This document shows, in pieces, positions 40,744 through 49,678 of a stretch of 64,000 nt of DNA. Made by a program: the position numbers and the translations under genes. The first letter of the stretch is position 1. Each line of letters begins with the position of its first letter. Source of the stretch: Bradyrhizobium sp. S69 (GTDB lineage Bacteria > Pseudomonadota > Alphaproteobacteria > Rhizobiales > Xanthobacteraceae); assembly GCF_009766005.1 (NCBI RefSeq), contig NZ_LMUK01000060.1:318569-382568 (forward strand), written 5' to 3'. Under the pieces are notes generated by a model. It did no database searches and was not told the origin of the DNA. It saw only the letters and a program-made list of their open reading frames with translations.

Positions 40744-43071
40744 ATGAATATTCTTCCCGGCAATATGCGTTTTGGTGCGGGCCAACCGGTCAAGCGCCTG
40801 GAAGATCAAAGACTGCTCACCGGGAAGGGGCAGTTCATCGACGACAAACCGGAGGACGGCGCGCTGTGGCTGTATGTGCTGCGCTCGCCGCACGCCCACG
40901 CCAGGATCGGGTCGATCGACACCGCCGCCGCCAAGGCGATGCCGGGCGTTGAAGCGGTCTATACCGGCGCCGATCTGATTGCCGACGACATCGGCACCCT
41001 CCCGACGCTGCTGGTATTCAAGCGGCCGGACGGCTCGCCGATGACGGCGCCGCCCCGCCGCCTGCTGGCGCATGAGATCGTGCGCTTTGCCGGCGAACCG
41101 ATCGCCGCTGTGGTGGCGACCTCGCGGGTGACGGCTCAGAGCGCGGCCGAGGCGATTGCGATCGAATACGACGTGCTGCCGTCGGTGGTCGATCCGGTGG
41201 CCGCGATCAAGCCCGGCGCGCCGGCGGTATGGTCCGGGGCGCCGGACAATATCGCGGCGGTCATGAGCTATGGCGATGCAGCCGCCGTGGAGGCGGCTTT
41301 CGCCAGCGCCAGGCATGTGGTCTCGCTCGATCTCATCAGCCAGAAGCTGATCCCCTCGGCCATGGAGCCGCGCTCGACCATCGCCGAGGTCGACAAGAAA
41401 TCCGGACGGCTGACCCTGCACGTCCAGTCGCAAACGCCGGGCTCGACCCGAGATCTGCTGGCCGAGGCGGTATTGAAGCGGCCGAAGGAAAGCGTGCGGG
41501 TGCTGGTCGGCGATATCGGCGGCGGCTTCGGCCAGAAGACCAGCCTTTATCCGGAAGACGGCATCGTGGCTTACGCGGCGGTCAAACTGGGGCGCAAGGT
41601 GCGCTGGCGCGGCGAGCGCACCGACGATTTCGTCGGTGGCACCCATGGTCGCGACCTGACCTCGACCGGCGAGTTCGCGCTCGACGCCAAAGGTCGCGTG
41701 CAGGCCTATCGGGTGCGCTCGGTCGGCGGCACCGGCGCCTATCTCACCGGCACCGGCGCGATCATTCCCCTGGTGCTCGGGCCCTTCGTGCAGTCCGGCG
41801 TGTATGACCTTCCGCTGGTTCACTACGAGATCAAGGCGGTGATGACCAACACCGCGCCGGTCGGAGCCTATCGCGGCGCGGGCCGGCCGGAAGGCGTGTT
41901 CATCGTGGAGCGGTTGATGGACGCAGCAGCCCGCCAGATCGGGATCGATCCGCGCACCATCCGCAAGGTCAATTACATCAAGCCGGCACAGTTGCCCTAC
42001 ACCAATGCCGTCGGGCAAGTTTACGACAGCGGCGCGTTCGCGCACATGCTGGAGCGCGCGTCCGAGCTGGCGGATTGGGATGGTTTTGCCGCGCGCAAGA
42101 AGGCGGCAAAGAAAAAAGGCCTGCTCTACGGCCGCGGCCTGACCAGCTACATCGAATGGACCGGCGGCCGGGCGCACACCGAAAAGGTCAGCCTGCACGC
42201 GACCGCCGAGGGCCGCATCGTGCTGCATTCCGGCACCATGGCGATGGGGCAGGGGTTGCAGACCACCTACACCCAGATGGTCGCGGCGTCGCTCGGCGTC
42301 CCGATGGACAAGATCGATGTAATCCAGGGCGATACCGATTTGGCGACCGGTTTCGGCAGCGTCGGTTCGCGCTCGCTGTTCGTCGGCGGCACGGCCGTGG
42401 CGGTCTCGACCAACGACATGATCGCGAAGGCGCGCGAAAAGGCCTCGAACCTGCTGGAGACCTCGATCGACGACATCGAATACCGCGACGGCTGGCTCAC
42501 GGTGGTCGGCACCGACCGGCGCATCGGGTTGTTCGATATCGCCAAAAAGGAAACTGGCGCGCGGCTCAGCGTCGATAGCGAAGGTGAGGTCGACGGTCCG
42601 AGCTGGCCCAACGGCACGCACATTTGCGAGGTCGAGATCGATCCGGAGACCGGCGTCAGCAAGGTGGTACGCTACACCACGGTCGATGACGTCGGCGTCG
42701 CGGTCAATCCGATGCTGGTGACGGGACAGGTTCACGGCGGTGTCGCGCAGGGGATCGGACAGGCGCTCTATGAGGGCGTGTCTTACGACGAGGAAGGCCA
42801 GTTGCTGACCGCAAGCTATCAGGATTATTGCGTGCCGCGCGCCGACGACATTCCGCCGATCACGGTCACGCTGGATGATTCCGCGCCCTGCCGCACCAAT
42901 CCGCTGGGCGCCAAGGGCTGCGGCGAATCCGGTGCGATCGGCGGCCCGCCCTGCATCGCCAATGGCGTGATGGACGCGCTCAGCGACCTCGGCATCAGCG
43001 GCCTGAATACGCCCCTGACGCCGGTCAAGATCTGGCAGGCGATCCAGCAAGCGAAGGCGGCGAGAGTTTAG
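40744..43071 (+). CDS. Xanthine dehydrogenase-family molybdopterin subunit (form II CoxL-like)
   Basis: A 775-residue molybdenum hydroxylase large subunit. The N-terminal domain starts GAGQPVKRLEDQRLLTGKGQF, DIGGGFGQK near residue 260 binds cofactor, and AYRGAGR near 378 is the form II signature, in place of the AYxCSFR of true carbon-monoxide dehydrogenase. GAKGCGESGAIGGPP near the end carries the catalytic Glu. No iron-sulfur (CoxS) or flavin (CoxM) subunit gene is nearby, so partners must be encoded elsewhere. Substrate unknown; probably a heterocycle or aldehyde. Flanked by type E repeats. Confidence 0.88.
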   Translation: MNILPGNMRFGAGQPVKRLEDQRLLTGKGQFIDDKPEDGALWLYVLRSPHAHARIGSIDTAAAKAMPGVEAVYTGADLIADDIGTLPTLLVFKRPDGSPMTAPPRRLLAHEIVRFAGEPIAAVVATSRVTAQSAAEAIAIEYDVLPSVVDPVAAIKPGAPAVWSGAPDNIAAVMSYGDAAAVEAAFASARHVVSLDLISQKLIPSAMEPRSTIAEVDKKSGRLTLHVQSQTPGSTRDLLAEAVLKRPKESVRVLVGDIGGGFGQKTSLYPEDGIVAYAAVKLGRKVRWRGERTDDFVGGTHGRDLTSTGEFALDAKGRVQAYRVRSVGGTGAYLTGTGAIIPLVLGPFVQSGVYDLPLVHYEIKAVMTNTAPVGAYRGAGRPEGVFIVERLMDAAARQIGIDPRTIRKVNYIKPAQLPYTNAVGQVYDSGAFAHMLERASELADWDGFAARKKAAKKKGLLYGRGLTSYIEWTGGRAHTEKVSLHATAEGRIVLHSGTMAMGQGLQTTYTQMVAASLGVPMDKIDVIQGDTDLATGFGSVGSRSLFVGGTAVAVSTNDMIAKAREKASNLLETSIDDIEYRDGWLTVVGTDRRIGLFDIAKKETGARLSVDSEGEVDGPSWPNGTHICEVEIDPETGVSKVVRYTTVDDVGVAVNPMLVTGQVHGGVAQGIGQALYEGVSYDEEGQLLTASYQDYCVPRADDIPPITVTLDDSAPCRTNPLGAKGCGESGAIGGPPCIANGVMDALSDLGISGLNTPLTPVKIWQAIQQAKAARV

Positions 43072-43097
43072 GGGCTGGCGGTTACTGAATCAACGCT

Positions 43098-43225
43098 CGT
43101 CATTCCGGGATGCGCCCTCTTGGCGCAGACCCGGAATCCATAACCCCTGTGTTGTTGTCCGCACGAAACGTTGCCACAGGGAGTCTGGATTCCGGGTTCG
43201 CGCAGGAGCGCGCCCCGGAACGACG
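43098..43225. repeat. Palindromic intergenic repeat, type E, copy 2
   Basis: CGTCATTCCGGG (43098-43109) pairs with CCCGGAACGACG (43214-43225) with one mismatch. The centre is longer than in copy 1 (40561-40662), so the two copies have diverged. Confidence 0.8.
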
Positions 43226-43290
43226 ACTTAAAATACTACAGCCGTTCCAATCCTTCTGCTAGTTTGCCACGAGTTAACCGGGAGGATTCG

Positions 43291-43899
43291 ATGCGCAGAC
43301 TTTGGACGGTGCTGGCAGCGCTGGCGATGTTGAGCCTGACCAATTGCGGCTACAACGCGATCCAGACCAATGATGAACAGGTCAAGTCGGCCTGGTCGGA
43401 GGTTTTGAACCAGTACCAGCGCCGCGCGGATCTCGTGCCCAACCTCGTCAATTCGGTGAAGGGCTTTGCCCAGCAGGAAAAGGACGTGCTGCTCGGCGTC
43501 ACCAATGCCCGCGCCAAGGTCGGCAGCATCCAGGCCACGCCGGAACTCGTCAACGATCCCGGCGCGTTCGCCAAATTCCAGGCCGCCCAGGGCGAGCTCA
43601 GTAGCGCGCTTTCAAAACTGCTGGTGGTCACCGAGAACTATCCGCAGCTCAAATCCGACGCGCTGTTTCACGATCTGATGTCACAACTGGAAGGCACCGA
43701 AAATCGCATCACGGTGGCGCGCAATCGCTACATCAAGTCGGTGCAGGACTACAATGTCGGCATCCGCACGTTTCCGACCAACCTGACCGCGATGGTGTTC
43801 GGCTACAAGGAGAAGGCCAACTTCTCGGTCGAGAACGAGAAGGAAATCTCCACCGCGCCGAAAGTGGATTTCAATCCGGCGCCGGCGCCCGCCAAATAA
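43291..43899 (+). CDS. lemA: LemA-family lipoprotein
   Basis: A 202-residue protein. Residues 1-19 are a lipoprotein signal ending in LTNC, so Cys19 is probably lipidated. The LemA fold follows: AWSEVLNQYQRRADLVPNLVNSVKGFAQQE, then helices to IRTFPTNLTAMVFGYKEK. The family forms a membrane-anchored helical bundle with an extracytoplasmic domain; the role is not known. GGGAGG lies 5 nt before the ATG. It is followed by two TPM-domain genes, a common grouping. Confidence 0.9.
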   Translation: MRRLWTVLAALAMLSLTNCGYNAIQTNDEQVKSAWSEVLNQYQRRADLVPNLVNSVKGFAQQEKDVLLGVTNARAKVGSIQATPELVNDPGAFAKFQAAQGELSSALSKLLVVTENYPQLKSDALFHDLMSQLEGTENRITVARNRYIKSVQDYNVGIRTFPTNLTAMVFGYKEKANFSVENEKEISTAPKVDFNPAPAPAK

Positions 43900-43921
43900 T
43901 CCGGCAAAGAGATTGAGCGCG

Positions 43922-44830
43922 ATGAACGCTGCCAGAGCCTCTCTCGTTGCGTTATTGCTGTGCTGGGCCTCGTTGGCGTTAGCCCAGGTCGCGGTGCCGC
44001 CGCTTGTGGGGCGCGTGGTCGATCAGACCGGCACGCTGTCCAGCGACGACATCGCTTCGCTGAACCAGAAGATCAGGGATTTCGAAGCGCGCAAGGGCAG
44101 CCAGATCGCGGTGCTGATCGTGCCGACCACGGAACCCGAGGCCATCGAGCAATACTCGATCCGGGTGGCCGAAGCCTGGAAGATCGGACGCAAGAAAATC
44201 GATGACGGCGCGATACTTCTCGTCGCCAAGAACGATCGCAAGCTTCGCATCGAGGTCGGCTATGGCCTCGAAGGTGCGCTGACCGACGCGACCTCCAAGC
44301 GCATCATCGACGAGATCATTACGCCGAAATTTCGCAGCGGGGATTTTGCCGGCGGCATTTCCGATGGCGTCGACCGCATCATCGGCGTCGTCGATGGCGA
44401 GCCACTGTCGGCGCCCCCGCCGCCGCAGCGGGAGTCGCGATCGGGCTCGCCTTCGCTCGAGTTTCTCAACCCGTTCAATCCGTTCGTTCTCATCGGGTTA
44501 TTGATCTTCGGCGGAGCGTTGCGGAAACTGTTGGGCCGCCTGCTCGGCTCGGCGGCAGCCGGTGGCCTGGCGGCGCTGCTCGCCTGGTATTTCTTCACCT
44601 CGTGGATCCTCGCAGGCTTCGCCGGCGTGGTCACATCGATCTTCACGATGTTCGCCGACAGCATCACGGCGCCGACGCCGGTCGGCCGTGGCGGCCGCAG
44701 AAGTGGCGGCTGGTCCGGCGGCGGATATAGCGGCGGATCCTATTCCGGCGGCAGCAGCAGCAGTTCAAGCAGCGACAGCGGCGGTGGTGGCGGCAGTTTC
44801 GGCGGCGGCGGCGCATCCGGTAGCTGGTAG
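43922..44830 (+). CDS. TPM-domain membrane protein (YgcG family)
   Basis: A 302-residue protein. Residues 1-22 are a signal peptide. The TPM domain lies at 30-150 (VGRVVDQTGTLSSDDIASLNQKI, IAVLIVPTTEPEAIEQYS, GALTDATSKRIIDEIITP), membrane helices at about 178-240, and the last 60 residues are Gly/Ser-rich, ending GGGGSFGGGGASGSW. This is the usual YgcG layout. It lies 22 bases after lemA and 18 before a second TPM gene, so the three form one unit. A TTG three codons earlier is an alternative start. Confidence 0.87.
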   Translation: MNAARASLVALLLCWASLALAQVAVPPLVGRVVDQTGTLSSDDIASLNQKIRDFEARKGSQIAVLIVPTTEPEAIEQYSIRVAEAWKIGRKKIDDGAILLVAKNDRKLRIEVGYGLEGALTDATSKRIIDEIITPKFRSGDFAGGISDGVDRIIGVVDGEPLSAPPPPQRESRSGSPSLEFLNPFNPFVLIGLLIFGGALRKLLGRLLGSAAAGGLAALLAWYFFTSWILAGFAGVVTSIFTMFADSITAPTPVGRGGRRSGGWSGGGYSGGSYSGGSSSSSSSDSGGGGGSFGGGGASGSW

Positions 44831-44848
44831 ATCGGAACTGGTGGGCAT

Positions 44849-45346
44849 ATGGGCATCGCGCGTATCGGCAAACATCTCCTCGAACACCGCTGGCGGGCGC
44901 AGCGGCTGTTTCCGCCACCGGTGCTGGCCGCGATCGAACAGGCGATCAAGACCGGTGAGACCACCCATTCCGGCCAGGTCCGCTTTGTGGTGGAGGGTGC
45001 GCTCGACGGCGCGCCCCTGTTTCGGGGGCAGCTGGCGCGGGAGCGCGCGATCGATGTCTTCGCGCAGTTGCGAATCTGGGACACCGTCCACAACAACGGC
45101 GTTCTGATTTATCTGCTGCTGGCCGATCGAAACGTCGAGATCGTCGCGGATCGCGGCATCGATGCGAAGGTGAATGCCGCAGGTTGGGAAAAGATTTGCG
45201 CCGGGATGGAGAGCGATTTCAAGGCGAGAAAATTCAAGAGCGGCGTGATCCGGGGGATCGAGGCGGTCTCGCGGCAATTGGCGCAGCATTTCCCCGCGCA
45301 CGGCAAGGGCCCGAATGAACTGCCGGACGCGCCGGTGGTGATTTAA
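44849..45346 (+). CDS. Stand-alone TPM-domain protein
   Basis: A 165-residue protein of the TPM_phosphatase family without signal or membrane segment. HLLEHRWRAQRLFPPPVLAAIEQAI opens it, GQVRFVVEGALD and RAIDVFAQLRIWDT follow, and GVLIYLLLADRNVEIVADRGID is the family core. It is the third gene of the LemA-TPM-TPM unit. Phosphatase activity has been reported only for a plant relative (TLP18.3), so function here is open. Confidence 0.82.
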   Translation: MGIARIGKHLLEHRWRAQRLFPPPVLAAIEQAIKTGETTHSGQVRFVVEGALDGAPLFRGQLARERAIDVFAQLRIWDTVHNNGVLIYLLLADRNVEIVADRGIDAKVNAAGWEKICAGMESDFKARKFKSGVIRGIEAVSRQLAQHFPAHGKGPNELPDAPVVI

Positions 45347-45402
45347 TCAGGTCAAACGTGCAGGCCGAAGCCTGCACGCCCTTCGTTATTGTGCGGCCCA
45401 CC

Positions 45403-46182
45403 TCAATTACAATTGCGCGGGTCGACCACGACATATTGCCCGGACGGGTAGCGATAATAACAACCGCCTTGCGCCAGATAATAGCCGGGACGGGCCGCGG
45501 CCGATGCGCCAACCAGCGCTCCGGTCGTGCCGCCGACAACGGCGCCGGCAATCGCGCCACCAGGCCGGCCGGTCAGCGCGCCACCCAGGATGCCGCCGAT
45601 CAACGCGCCGCCAATCGCGCTCGCAGCGGGGTCAGGCGGTGGTGGTGGGGGCGGGGGATAGGCAGCAACCGCGGGCGGCGGATAGCCTCCTCCGGGGGGC
45701 GGCGCATAACCGTCCGGACCGGGCGGCGGCCCTTCGTCGGCATAGGCATCGTCGGCAAATTCGACATCGGACACGTAGGTCGGCGGACCATCGAGCCGTT
45801 GCGGATAGAAATACCATGCGCCGCCGACGTCCCACCACCAGCCGTCGCGGCCATCGCGAACCTCGTGATGCCAGCGGCCGCCACCCCAGGCGAGATGACC
45901 ATGATAGCCGTGTCCGCCGAAATTGCGCATCGGCAAGGGTCCGTGCGCCATGCGAGGTCCGCCGGGCCGCCCCACGCGCGGGCCTCCGGGCCCTCCCAAA
46001 TGTTGCGGTCCGCCGGGGCCGGGGTGTACCGGTCCGCCGGGGCGCATCGCTGGCCCGGCCGGCCGCGCCGGTCCGCCCTTTGCCTCGGGCCTTCTCGGTT
46101 CTTCTGCCTGCGCGGACAGTGCGAACACCGAGACGATTGAAATCATTGGAAACAGAGCCGCAAAGCGTTTGGACGCGCGCAC
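45403..46182 (-). CDS. Secreted Pro/Gly-rich protein with glycine zipper
   Basis: A 259-residue exported protein. The signal peptide spans about 1-26, ending LSAQA. Residues 30-90 are Pro/Gly-rich, about 85-120 hold GGHGYHGHLAWGGGRWHHE and a WWWDVGGAWYFYP repeat, and about 190-235 form a glycine zipper (IGGALIGGILGGALTG), often found in outer-membrane-associated proteins. The end, GGCYYRYPSGQYVVVDPRNC, is conserved in Bradyrhizobium surface proteins by my recollection. GTG 46182 is preferred because GGGAGG lies 7 nt upstream; ATGs at 46215 and 46197 are less well placed. Confidence 0.7.
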   Translation of the reverse strand: MRASKRFAALFPMISIVSVFALSAQAEEPRRPEAKGGPARPAGPAMRPGGPVHPGPGGPQHLGGPGGPRVGRPGGPRMAHGPLPMRNFGGHGYHGHLAWGGGRWHHEVRDGRDGWWWDVGGAWYFYPQRLDGPPTYVSDVEFADDAYADEGPPPGPDGYAPPPGGGYPPPAVAAYPPPPPPPPDPAASAIGGALIGGILGGALTGRPGGAIAGAVVGGTTGALVGASAAARPGYYLAQGGCYYRYPSGQYVVVDPRNCN

Positions 46183-46407
46183 CGGTTGGCCTCCCATCGC
46201 AGCACCAAGCTGCATCCGTTACTGTTTCAAGTTCGACGAAGACCTCAACTTAATTTCCCGTAACCTGCCGCGTTGTCGATGGTTTGTCCGGGTTTCGGTC
46301 GCGCGACCCGTTGGCTCGAAAACGCTCTCTTCGGTAGTCGCCAACCGGGACAAGGCAATCCGAGTCCGGCCAACGAGGGTCATGAAAATCCTGTTCCAGA
46401 CCTGATC

Positions 46408-47019
46408 TCACGCCTTGACGGATGGCCGCTCCGCGACGCGCGCAAACCAGCTCGCGATGTTGGTGTTGGCGGGATCGAGCGGCTGGCCGACCTCGCCTCC
46501 GAAATCGACCCAGCAATAGAGCAGGATATCGGCGAGCGTGAAACGTTTGCCGCACAGATAGTCCTTACCCGCGATCTGGCCGTCGAGCCATTGCAGGCGG
46601 TTAGCCGCGATCATCTTGAGGCCGGGAGAGGCGTCCGGCGCTACCGGTATCCGCTTTTGAAAGAATCTCAGAGCCTCGCCGAAGCGATAGCCGTTGGCGA
46701 GCGGTTCGCAGATATTGAGATCGACGCGCCGGGTCCACATCCGGCACTCGGCGCGCGCTTCCGGCGTTCCGCCGATCATCGGCGGCGCCGGATATTTCTC
46801 CTCGAGATATTCACAGATCGCGGTGATCTCGGAGAGGTAGCTGCCGTCGTCGAGTTCGAGCGTCGGCATCTGGCCGTGCGGATTCCGCCTCAAATGATCG
46901 GCTTCGCGATTCTCGCCCTTGCGCAGGTCGACAGCCTGCCGCGGCATGTCGATGCCCTTTTCCGCCATAAACATCCGGACGATGCGCGGGTTGGGTCCGA
47001 TCGAGTCATACAGTTTCAC
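46408..47019 (-). CDS. Glutathione S-transferase family protein
   Basis: A 203-residue protein. The N-terminal thioredoxin fold (1-80) has LYDSIGPNPRIVRMF, NPHGQMPTLELDDG with the cis-Pro, and YLSEITAICEYLEEKYP with the Glu-Ser-type glutathione contact. The all-helix C-terminal domain ends CGKRFTLADILLYCWVDF. Substrate is not predictable. The start codon is GTG 47019, with GGGGAG 6 nt upstream. Confidence 0.88.
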   Translation of the reverse strand: MKLYDSIGPNPRIVRMFMAEKGIDMPRQAVDLRKGENREADHLRRNPHGQMPTLELDDGSYLSEITAICEYLEEKYPAPPMIGGTPEARAECRMWTRRVDLNICEPLANGYRFGEALRFFQKRIPVAPDASPGLKMIAANRLQWLDGQIAGKDYLCGKRFTLADILLYCWVDFGGEVGQPLDPANTNIASWFARVAERPSVKA

Positions 47020-47101
47020 GGTTTGCTCCCCTGTTTTTTATCGTTGTGGGACGCTTTTGAGCAGACCGCCGGGGCGTCTGTCAAACCGGTGACGACAAGA
47101 T

Positions 47102-47914
47102 TCAGCCGTCGTCGAGCTTGTTGAGGTCACGCACCGATTGCATGATCGGCTCGAAATTCGATCGCGCGTCGAGCGCATCGAACAATTGCGCTGTGTCCGA
47201 CAGCAATCCATGGGATCGCTGCAGTGCGATCCGCACATCGTCCTGCGGCGTGTCGGACAGGCGGCCATGACCCGACAGCAGGATTTTGGAATTCAGCCCC
47301 TTCAGCCGCTCCAGCGACTGGATGTAGTCGCTGATGCTGCCCGATCCGAACACGCCGCCCATCACCCCGCCCGGCATCAGGGTGTCGGCCGCGAACAGCA
47401 GTCCCTTTTCATGGTCGAACAGGCTGATGCAGGCCGAGGTATGACCCGGCGTGTACATCACGCTGAGGCGGAAATTGCCGAGGTCGATCAGATTGCCTTC
47501 TTCCAGCCAGATATCGATATTGATCGGAACATCCGGCTCGTTGAACATCTTGCGCAGCATCGAGAAGTCGTCACGAAGCATGATCTTGTTGGCGGCCAGG
47601 CGATGCGCGGCGATGATGGTGCGGCCGCCGAAATGATAGGCCGCGCCGATGTGATCGAGATGCTCGTGGCTGAGGATCACCATATCGATCTTGTCCGGCG
47701 GGCAGCCGACATGTTCGAGGCATTCCAGCAGCGCCGGATAATTCGAGGACAGCCCGACATCGATCATGATGGTTCGCGATTTGCCGCGCACCAGATAGGC
47801 GTTGGCGGCGCGATTCTTGAACCGCACCTGGTAGACGTCCTCGGCGGCCTGAATCAGCGAGCAGACGCTATTGTCACGGAGAACCGGAAACGGGCTCGGT
47901 CTGTGCTCGCTCAT
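47102..47914 (-). CDS. MBL-fold metallo-hydrolase
   Basis: A 270-residue metallo-beta-lactamase-fold enzyme. HEHLDH at 83-88 binds two metals, with further ligands in YTPGHTSACISLFD and LLSGHG near 190. It is probably a hydrolase of the lactonase/glyoxalase-like branch. It overlaps the stop of a cyclic-nucleotide-binding protein by 4 nt and is clearly made with it, so its activity may be linked to cAMP signalling; that is inference. Confidence 0.85.
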   Translation of the reverse strand: MSEHRPSPFPVLRDNSVCSLIQAAEDVYQVRFKNRAANAYLVRGKSRTIMIDVGLSSNYPALLECLEHVGCPPDKIDMVILSHEHLDHIGAAYHFGGRTIIAAHRLAANKIMLRDDFSMLRKMFNEPDVPINIDIWLEEGNLIDLGNFRLSVMYTPGHTSACISLFDHEKGLLFAADTLMPGGVMGGVFGSGSISDYIQSLERLKGLNSKILLSGHGRLSDTPQDDVRIALQRSHGLLSDTAQLFDALDARSNFEPIMQSVRDLNKLDDG

Positions 47915-48282
47915 GGGGTGGCGGCCCGGAAGGTGAGGGCGTTGGAGGCCCGCAGCCGCTTGCTCAGCGCATCCATCACCATCAGCGCGAAGGCCGGCTG
48001 CTGACTGACCAGGTAGACGAAGCGGGCGTGATTGATCCGCATCACGCGGGTGCCGGGGGCGGCGGCTATCGCGGTGGCCGAACGGGCCGAGCCATCGATC
48101 ACCGCCATTTCGCCGAAGAACTCACCCTTGCCGAGCGTCACGATCACGGTCTTGCTGGCGCCGTTTTGCTTGACGATGTCGATCCTGCCGTCGAGCACGA
48201 CGAACAGCTCGCGGCCGGTCGAGCCCTCCTCGAAAATGACGTCGCCCACCGCAAATTCGTTGATGCACTTTTCGATCGTCAT
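47911..48282 (-). CDS. Cyclic nucleotide-binding domain protein
   Basis: A 123-residue protein consisting of one CAP-type cyclic-nucleotide-binding domain: VGDVIFEEGSTGRELFVVLDGRIDIVK, then GKGEFFGEMAVIDGSARSATAIA, which is the phosphate-binding cassette with Glu and the Arg of the SAR turn. It has no helix-turn-helix, so it is not a transcription factor itself. ATG 48282 follows GGGGG; an upstream ATG at 48318 is unlikely. It is coupled to the metallo-hydrolase gene. Two adenylate-cyclase-type genes are in the window. Confidence 0.85.
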   Translation of the reverse strand: MTIEKCINEFAVGDVIFEEGSTGRELFVVLDGRIDIVKQNGASKTVIVTLGKGEFFGEMAVIDGSARSATAIAAAPGTRVMRINHARFVYLVSQQPAFALMVMDALSKRLRASNALTFRAATP

Positions 48283-48502
48283 GGCGCCCCCTGCCTTCTG
48301 GCTGGTCGGTCGGGCCATGCTATCGCGTTTTCAGGCCAAGTGGCAGCCGGTTCGGGTGCGGCAAACGCGCCGCAACAACAACTTGGCGGCGCAAGAAAGG
48401 TGGGCCGGACGACTTCCTAAAATTTCCGTAAGCCGATGGCCGGTAACGATTTCGCAAGCAATGAAAGTTACCAAAAGGTCAACCCATTGTGGAGACTTAG
48501 CC

Positions 48503-49528
48503 GTGAGCGAACAAGCCGAGCAGACGAGCGCTGAATCCGGTTCTTCCGGGGCCGAGCCGATCGTTGCCCATTCTTCGGATGTTTCAAGCGAGCCCACCGC
48601 GATATCGGCGGAAGCGCCTGTCGAGGTGGAGTCTCCAGCTTTGGTACCTGAACAAGGCGCTGGCGAAGCTCCGGAAGTGAGCGTTCCCAAGGTCGAGGCT
48701 CCCAGGGTTGAGGCCTTCAAGGCCGAGTCCTTCAAGGCAGAGGCTTCCAAATCAGAACCGCGCGTGCCCGGCAACGTCATGATCATGTCGTCCGCCAACC
48801 GCGGCTGGGACCATGAAGAGACCGGCCCGGCGCAAGACTCCGAACCAAGCCAGAGCATGTTCGGCAAGCGCCGGCTTTCGGCGCTCGCCGCCGTGGTGGC
48901 GCTGGCCGCGATCGCGGGTGCAATTGGCGGCGCCATGGCGACCGCGGGCCTTCAGCAGTTCGCCGGTCACGACACAGCGCTTGCCGCCAACGCCATGCCC
49001 TCCACCAATGCCGCTTTCGATGCGACGGTGGCGCGGATCGACGCCGACATCGCAGCACTCAAGGCGAGCGTCGAACACACCTCGAAAGTCGGTCTGGCGC
49101 AGTTCGGCAAGACCAATGACCGCCTCGACAAGGTCGAGAAGGCCGAGCTTGAACCGTTGGCGAAACTCGCCAAGCTCTCCGAGCAGGTCGAAAAGCTTCA
49201 CGCCACGCCGCCAACTCCGGTCGCGGCCGCGGCACCCCCGCCGGCGGCCCCGAAGGAAGTGACCGGTTCGATTACGCCGCCGGGGAACGCCGCAGCGACC
49301 GGGCCGAAGGTCGCGGACGTCAAGATGGAGGTCGGCCGCTTGCCGACCATCGACGGCTGGATCCTGCGCGACGTCGCCAATGGCGGCGCGCTGATCGAGG
49401 GACGGCAAGGCATCTTCGAAGTCTATGCCGGCGATCTGGTGCCGGGCCTCGGCCGCATCGATGCGGTGCGGCGCCAGGATGGCCATTGGGTAGTGGTCAC
49501 CAGCAGGGGCCTGGTCGTTGCCCGCTAG
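48503..49528 (+). CDS. Single-pass membrane protein of unknown function
   Basis: A 341-residue protein. Residues 1-110 are acidic and disordered with repeated VEA/KAE units (APRVEAFKAESFKAEA). A membrane helix lies at about 121-147 (LAAVVALAAIAGAIGGAM), then a coiled coil at about 165-235, a Pro/Ala linker, and a conserved C-terminal domain (GWILRDVANGGALIEG, VVTSRGLVVAR). The C-terminal domain is probably periplasmic. The layout is conserved in Bradyrhizobium by recollection; role unknown. GTG 48503 is chosen because GGAG lies 8 nt upstream; an upstream ATG (48461) is less likely. A terminator follows. Confidence 0.7.
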   Translation: MSEQAEQTSAESGSSGAEPIVAHSSDVSSEPTAISAEAPVEVESPALVPEQGAGEAPEVSVPKVEAPRVEAFKAESFKAEASKSEPRVPGNVMIMSSANRGWDHEETGPAQDSEPSQSMFGKRRLSALAAVVALAAIAGAIGGAMATAGLQQFAGHDTALAANAMPSTNAAFDATVARIDADIAALKASVEHTSKVGLAQFGKTNDRLDKVEKAELEPLAKLAKLSEQVEKLHATPPTPVAAAAPPPAAPKEVTGSITPPGNAAATGPKVADVKMEVGRLPTIDGWILRDVANGGALIEGRQGIFEVYAGDLVPGLGRIDAVRRQDGHWVVVTSRGLVVAR

Positions 49529-49564
49529 GCTGCGATCGCCGCGATTAAACAGGCTATAGTTGCG

Positions 49565-49596
49565 AAAGCGCTTCACTGTCATGTGAGGCGCTTTTT
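49565..49596 (+). terminator. Probable Rho-independent terminator
   Basis: AAAGCGCTTCAC (49565-49576), a 6-nt loop, then GTGAGGCGCTTTTT (49583-49596): a 10-bp stem with one bulge and a five-T end. It follows the single-pass membrane protein gene. Confidence 0.7.
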
Positions 49597-49678
49597 CGCA
49601 TTTCGGGCTACCACACTATCGCCCACACCGGGTGCGACACGCCTTGAATAAGCGTCAGGATACGGTGTTAGTCTGGAT

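Noticed and set aside
40699..43050. A 783-codon open frame on the minus strand opposite the CoxL-like gene
   Set aside because: It mirrors a well-supported molybdenum hydroxylase with all family motifs; the antisense frame is His/Asp/Arg-rich without domains, as expected of GC-rich antisense shadow.
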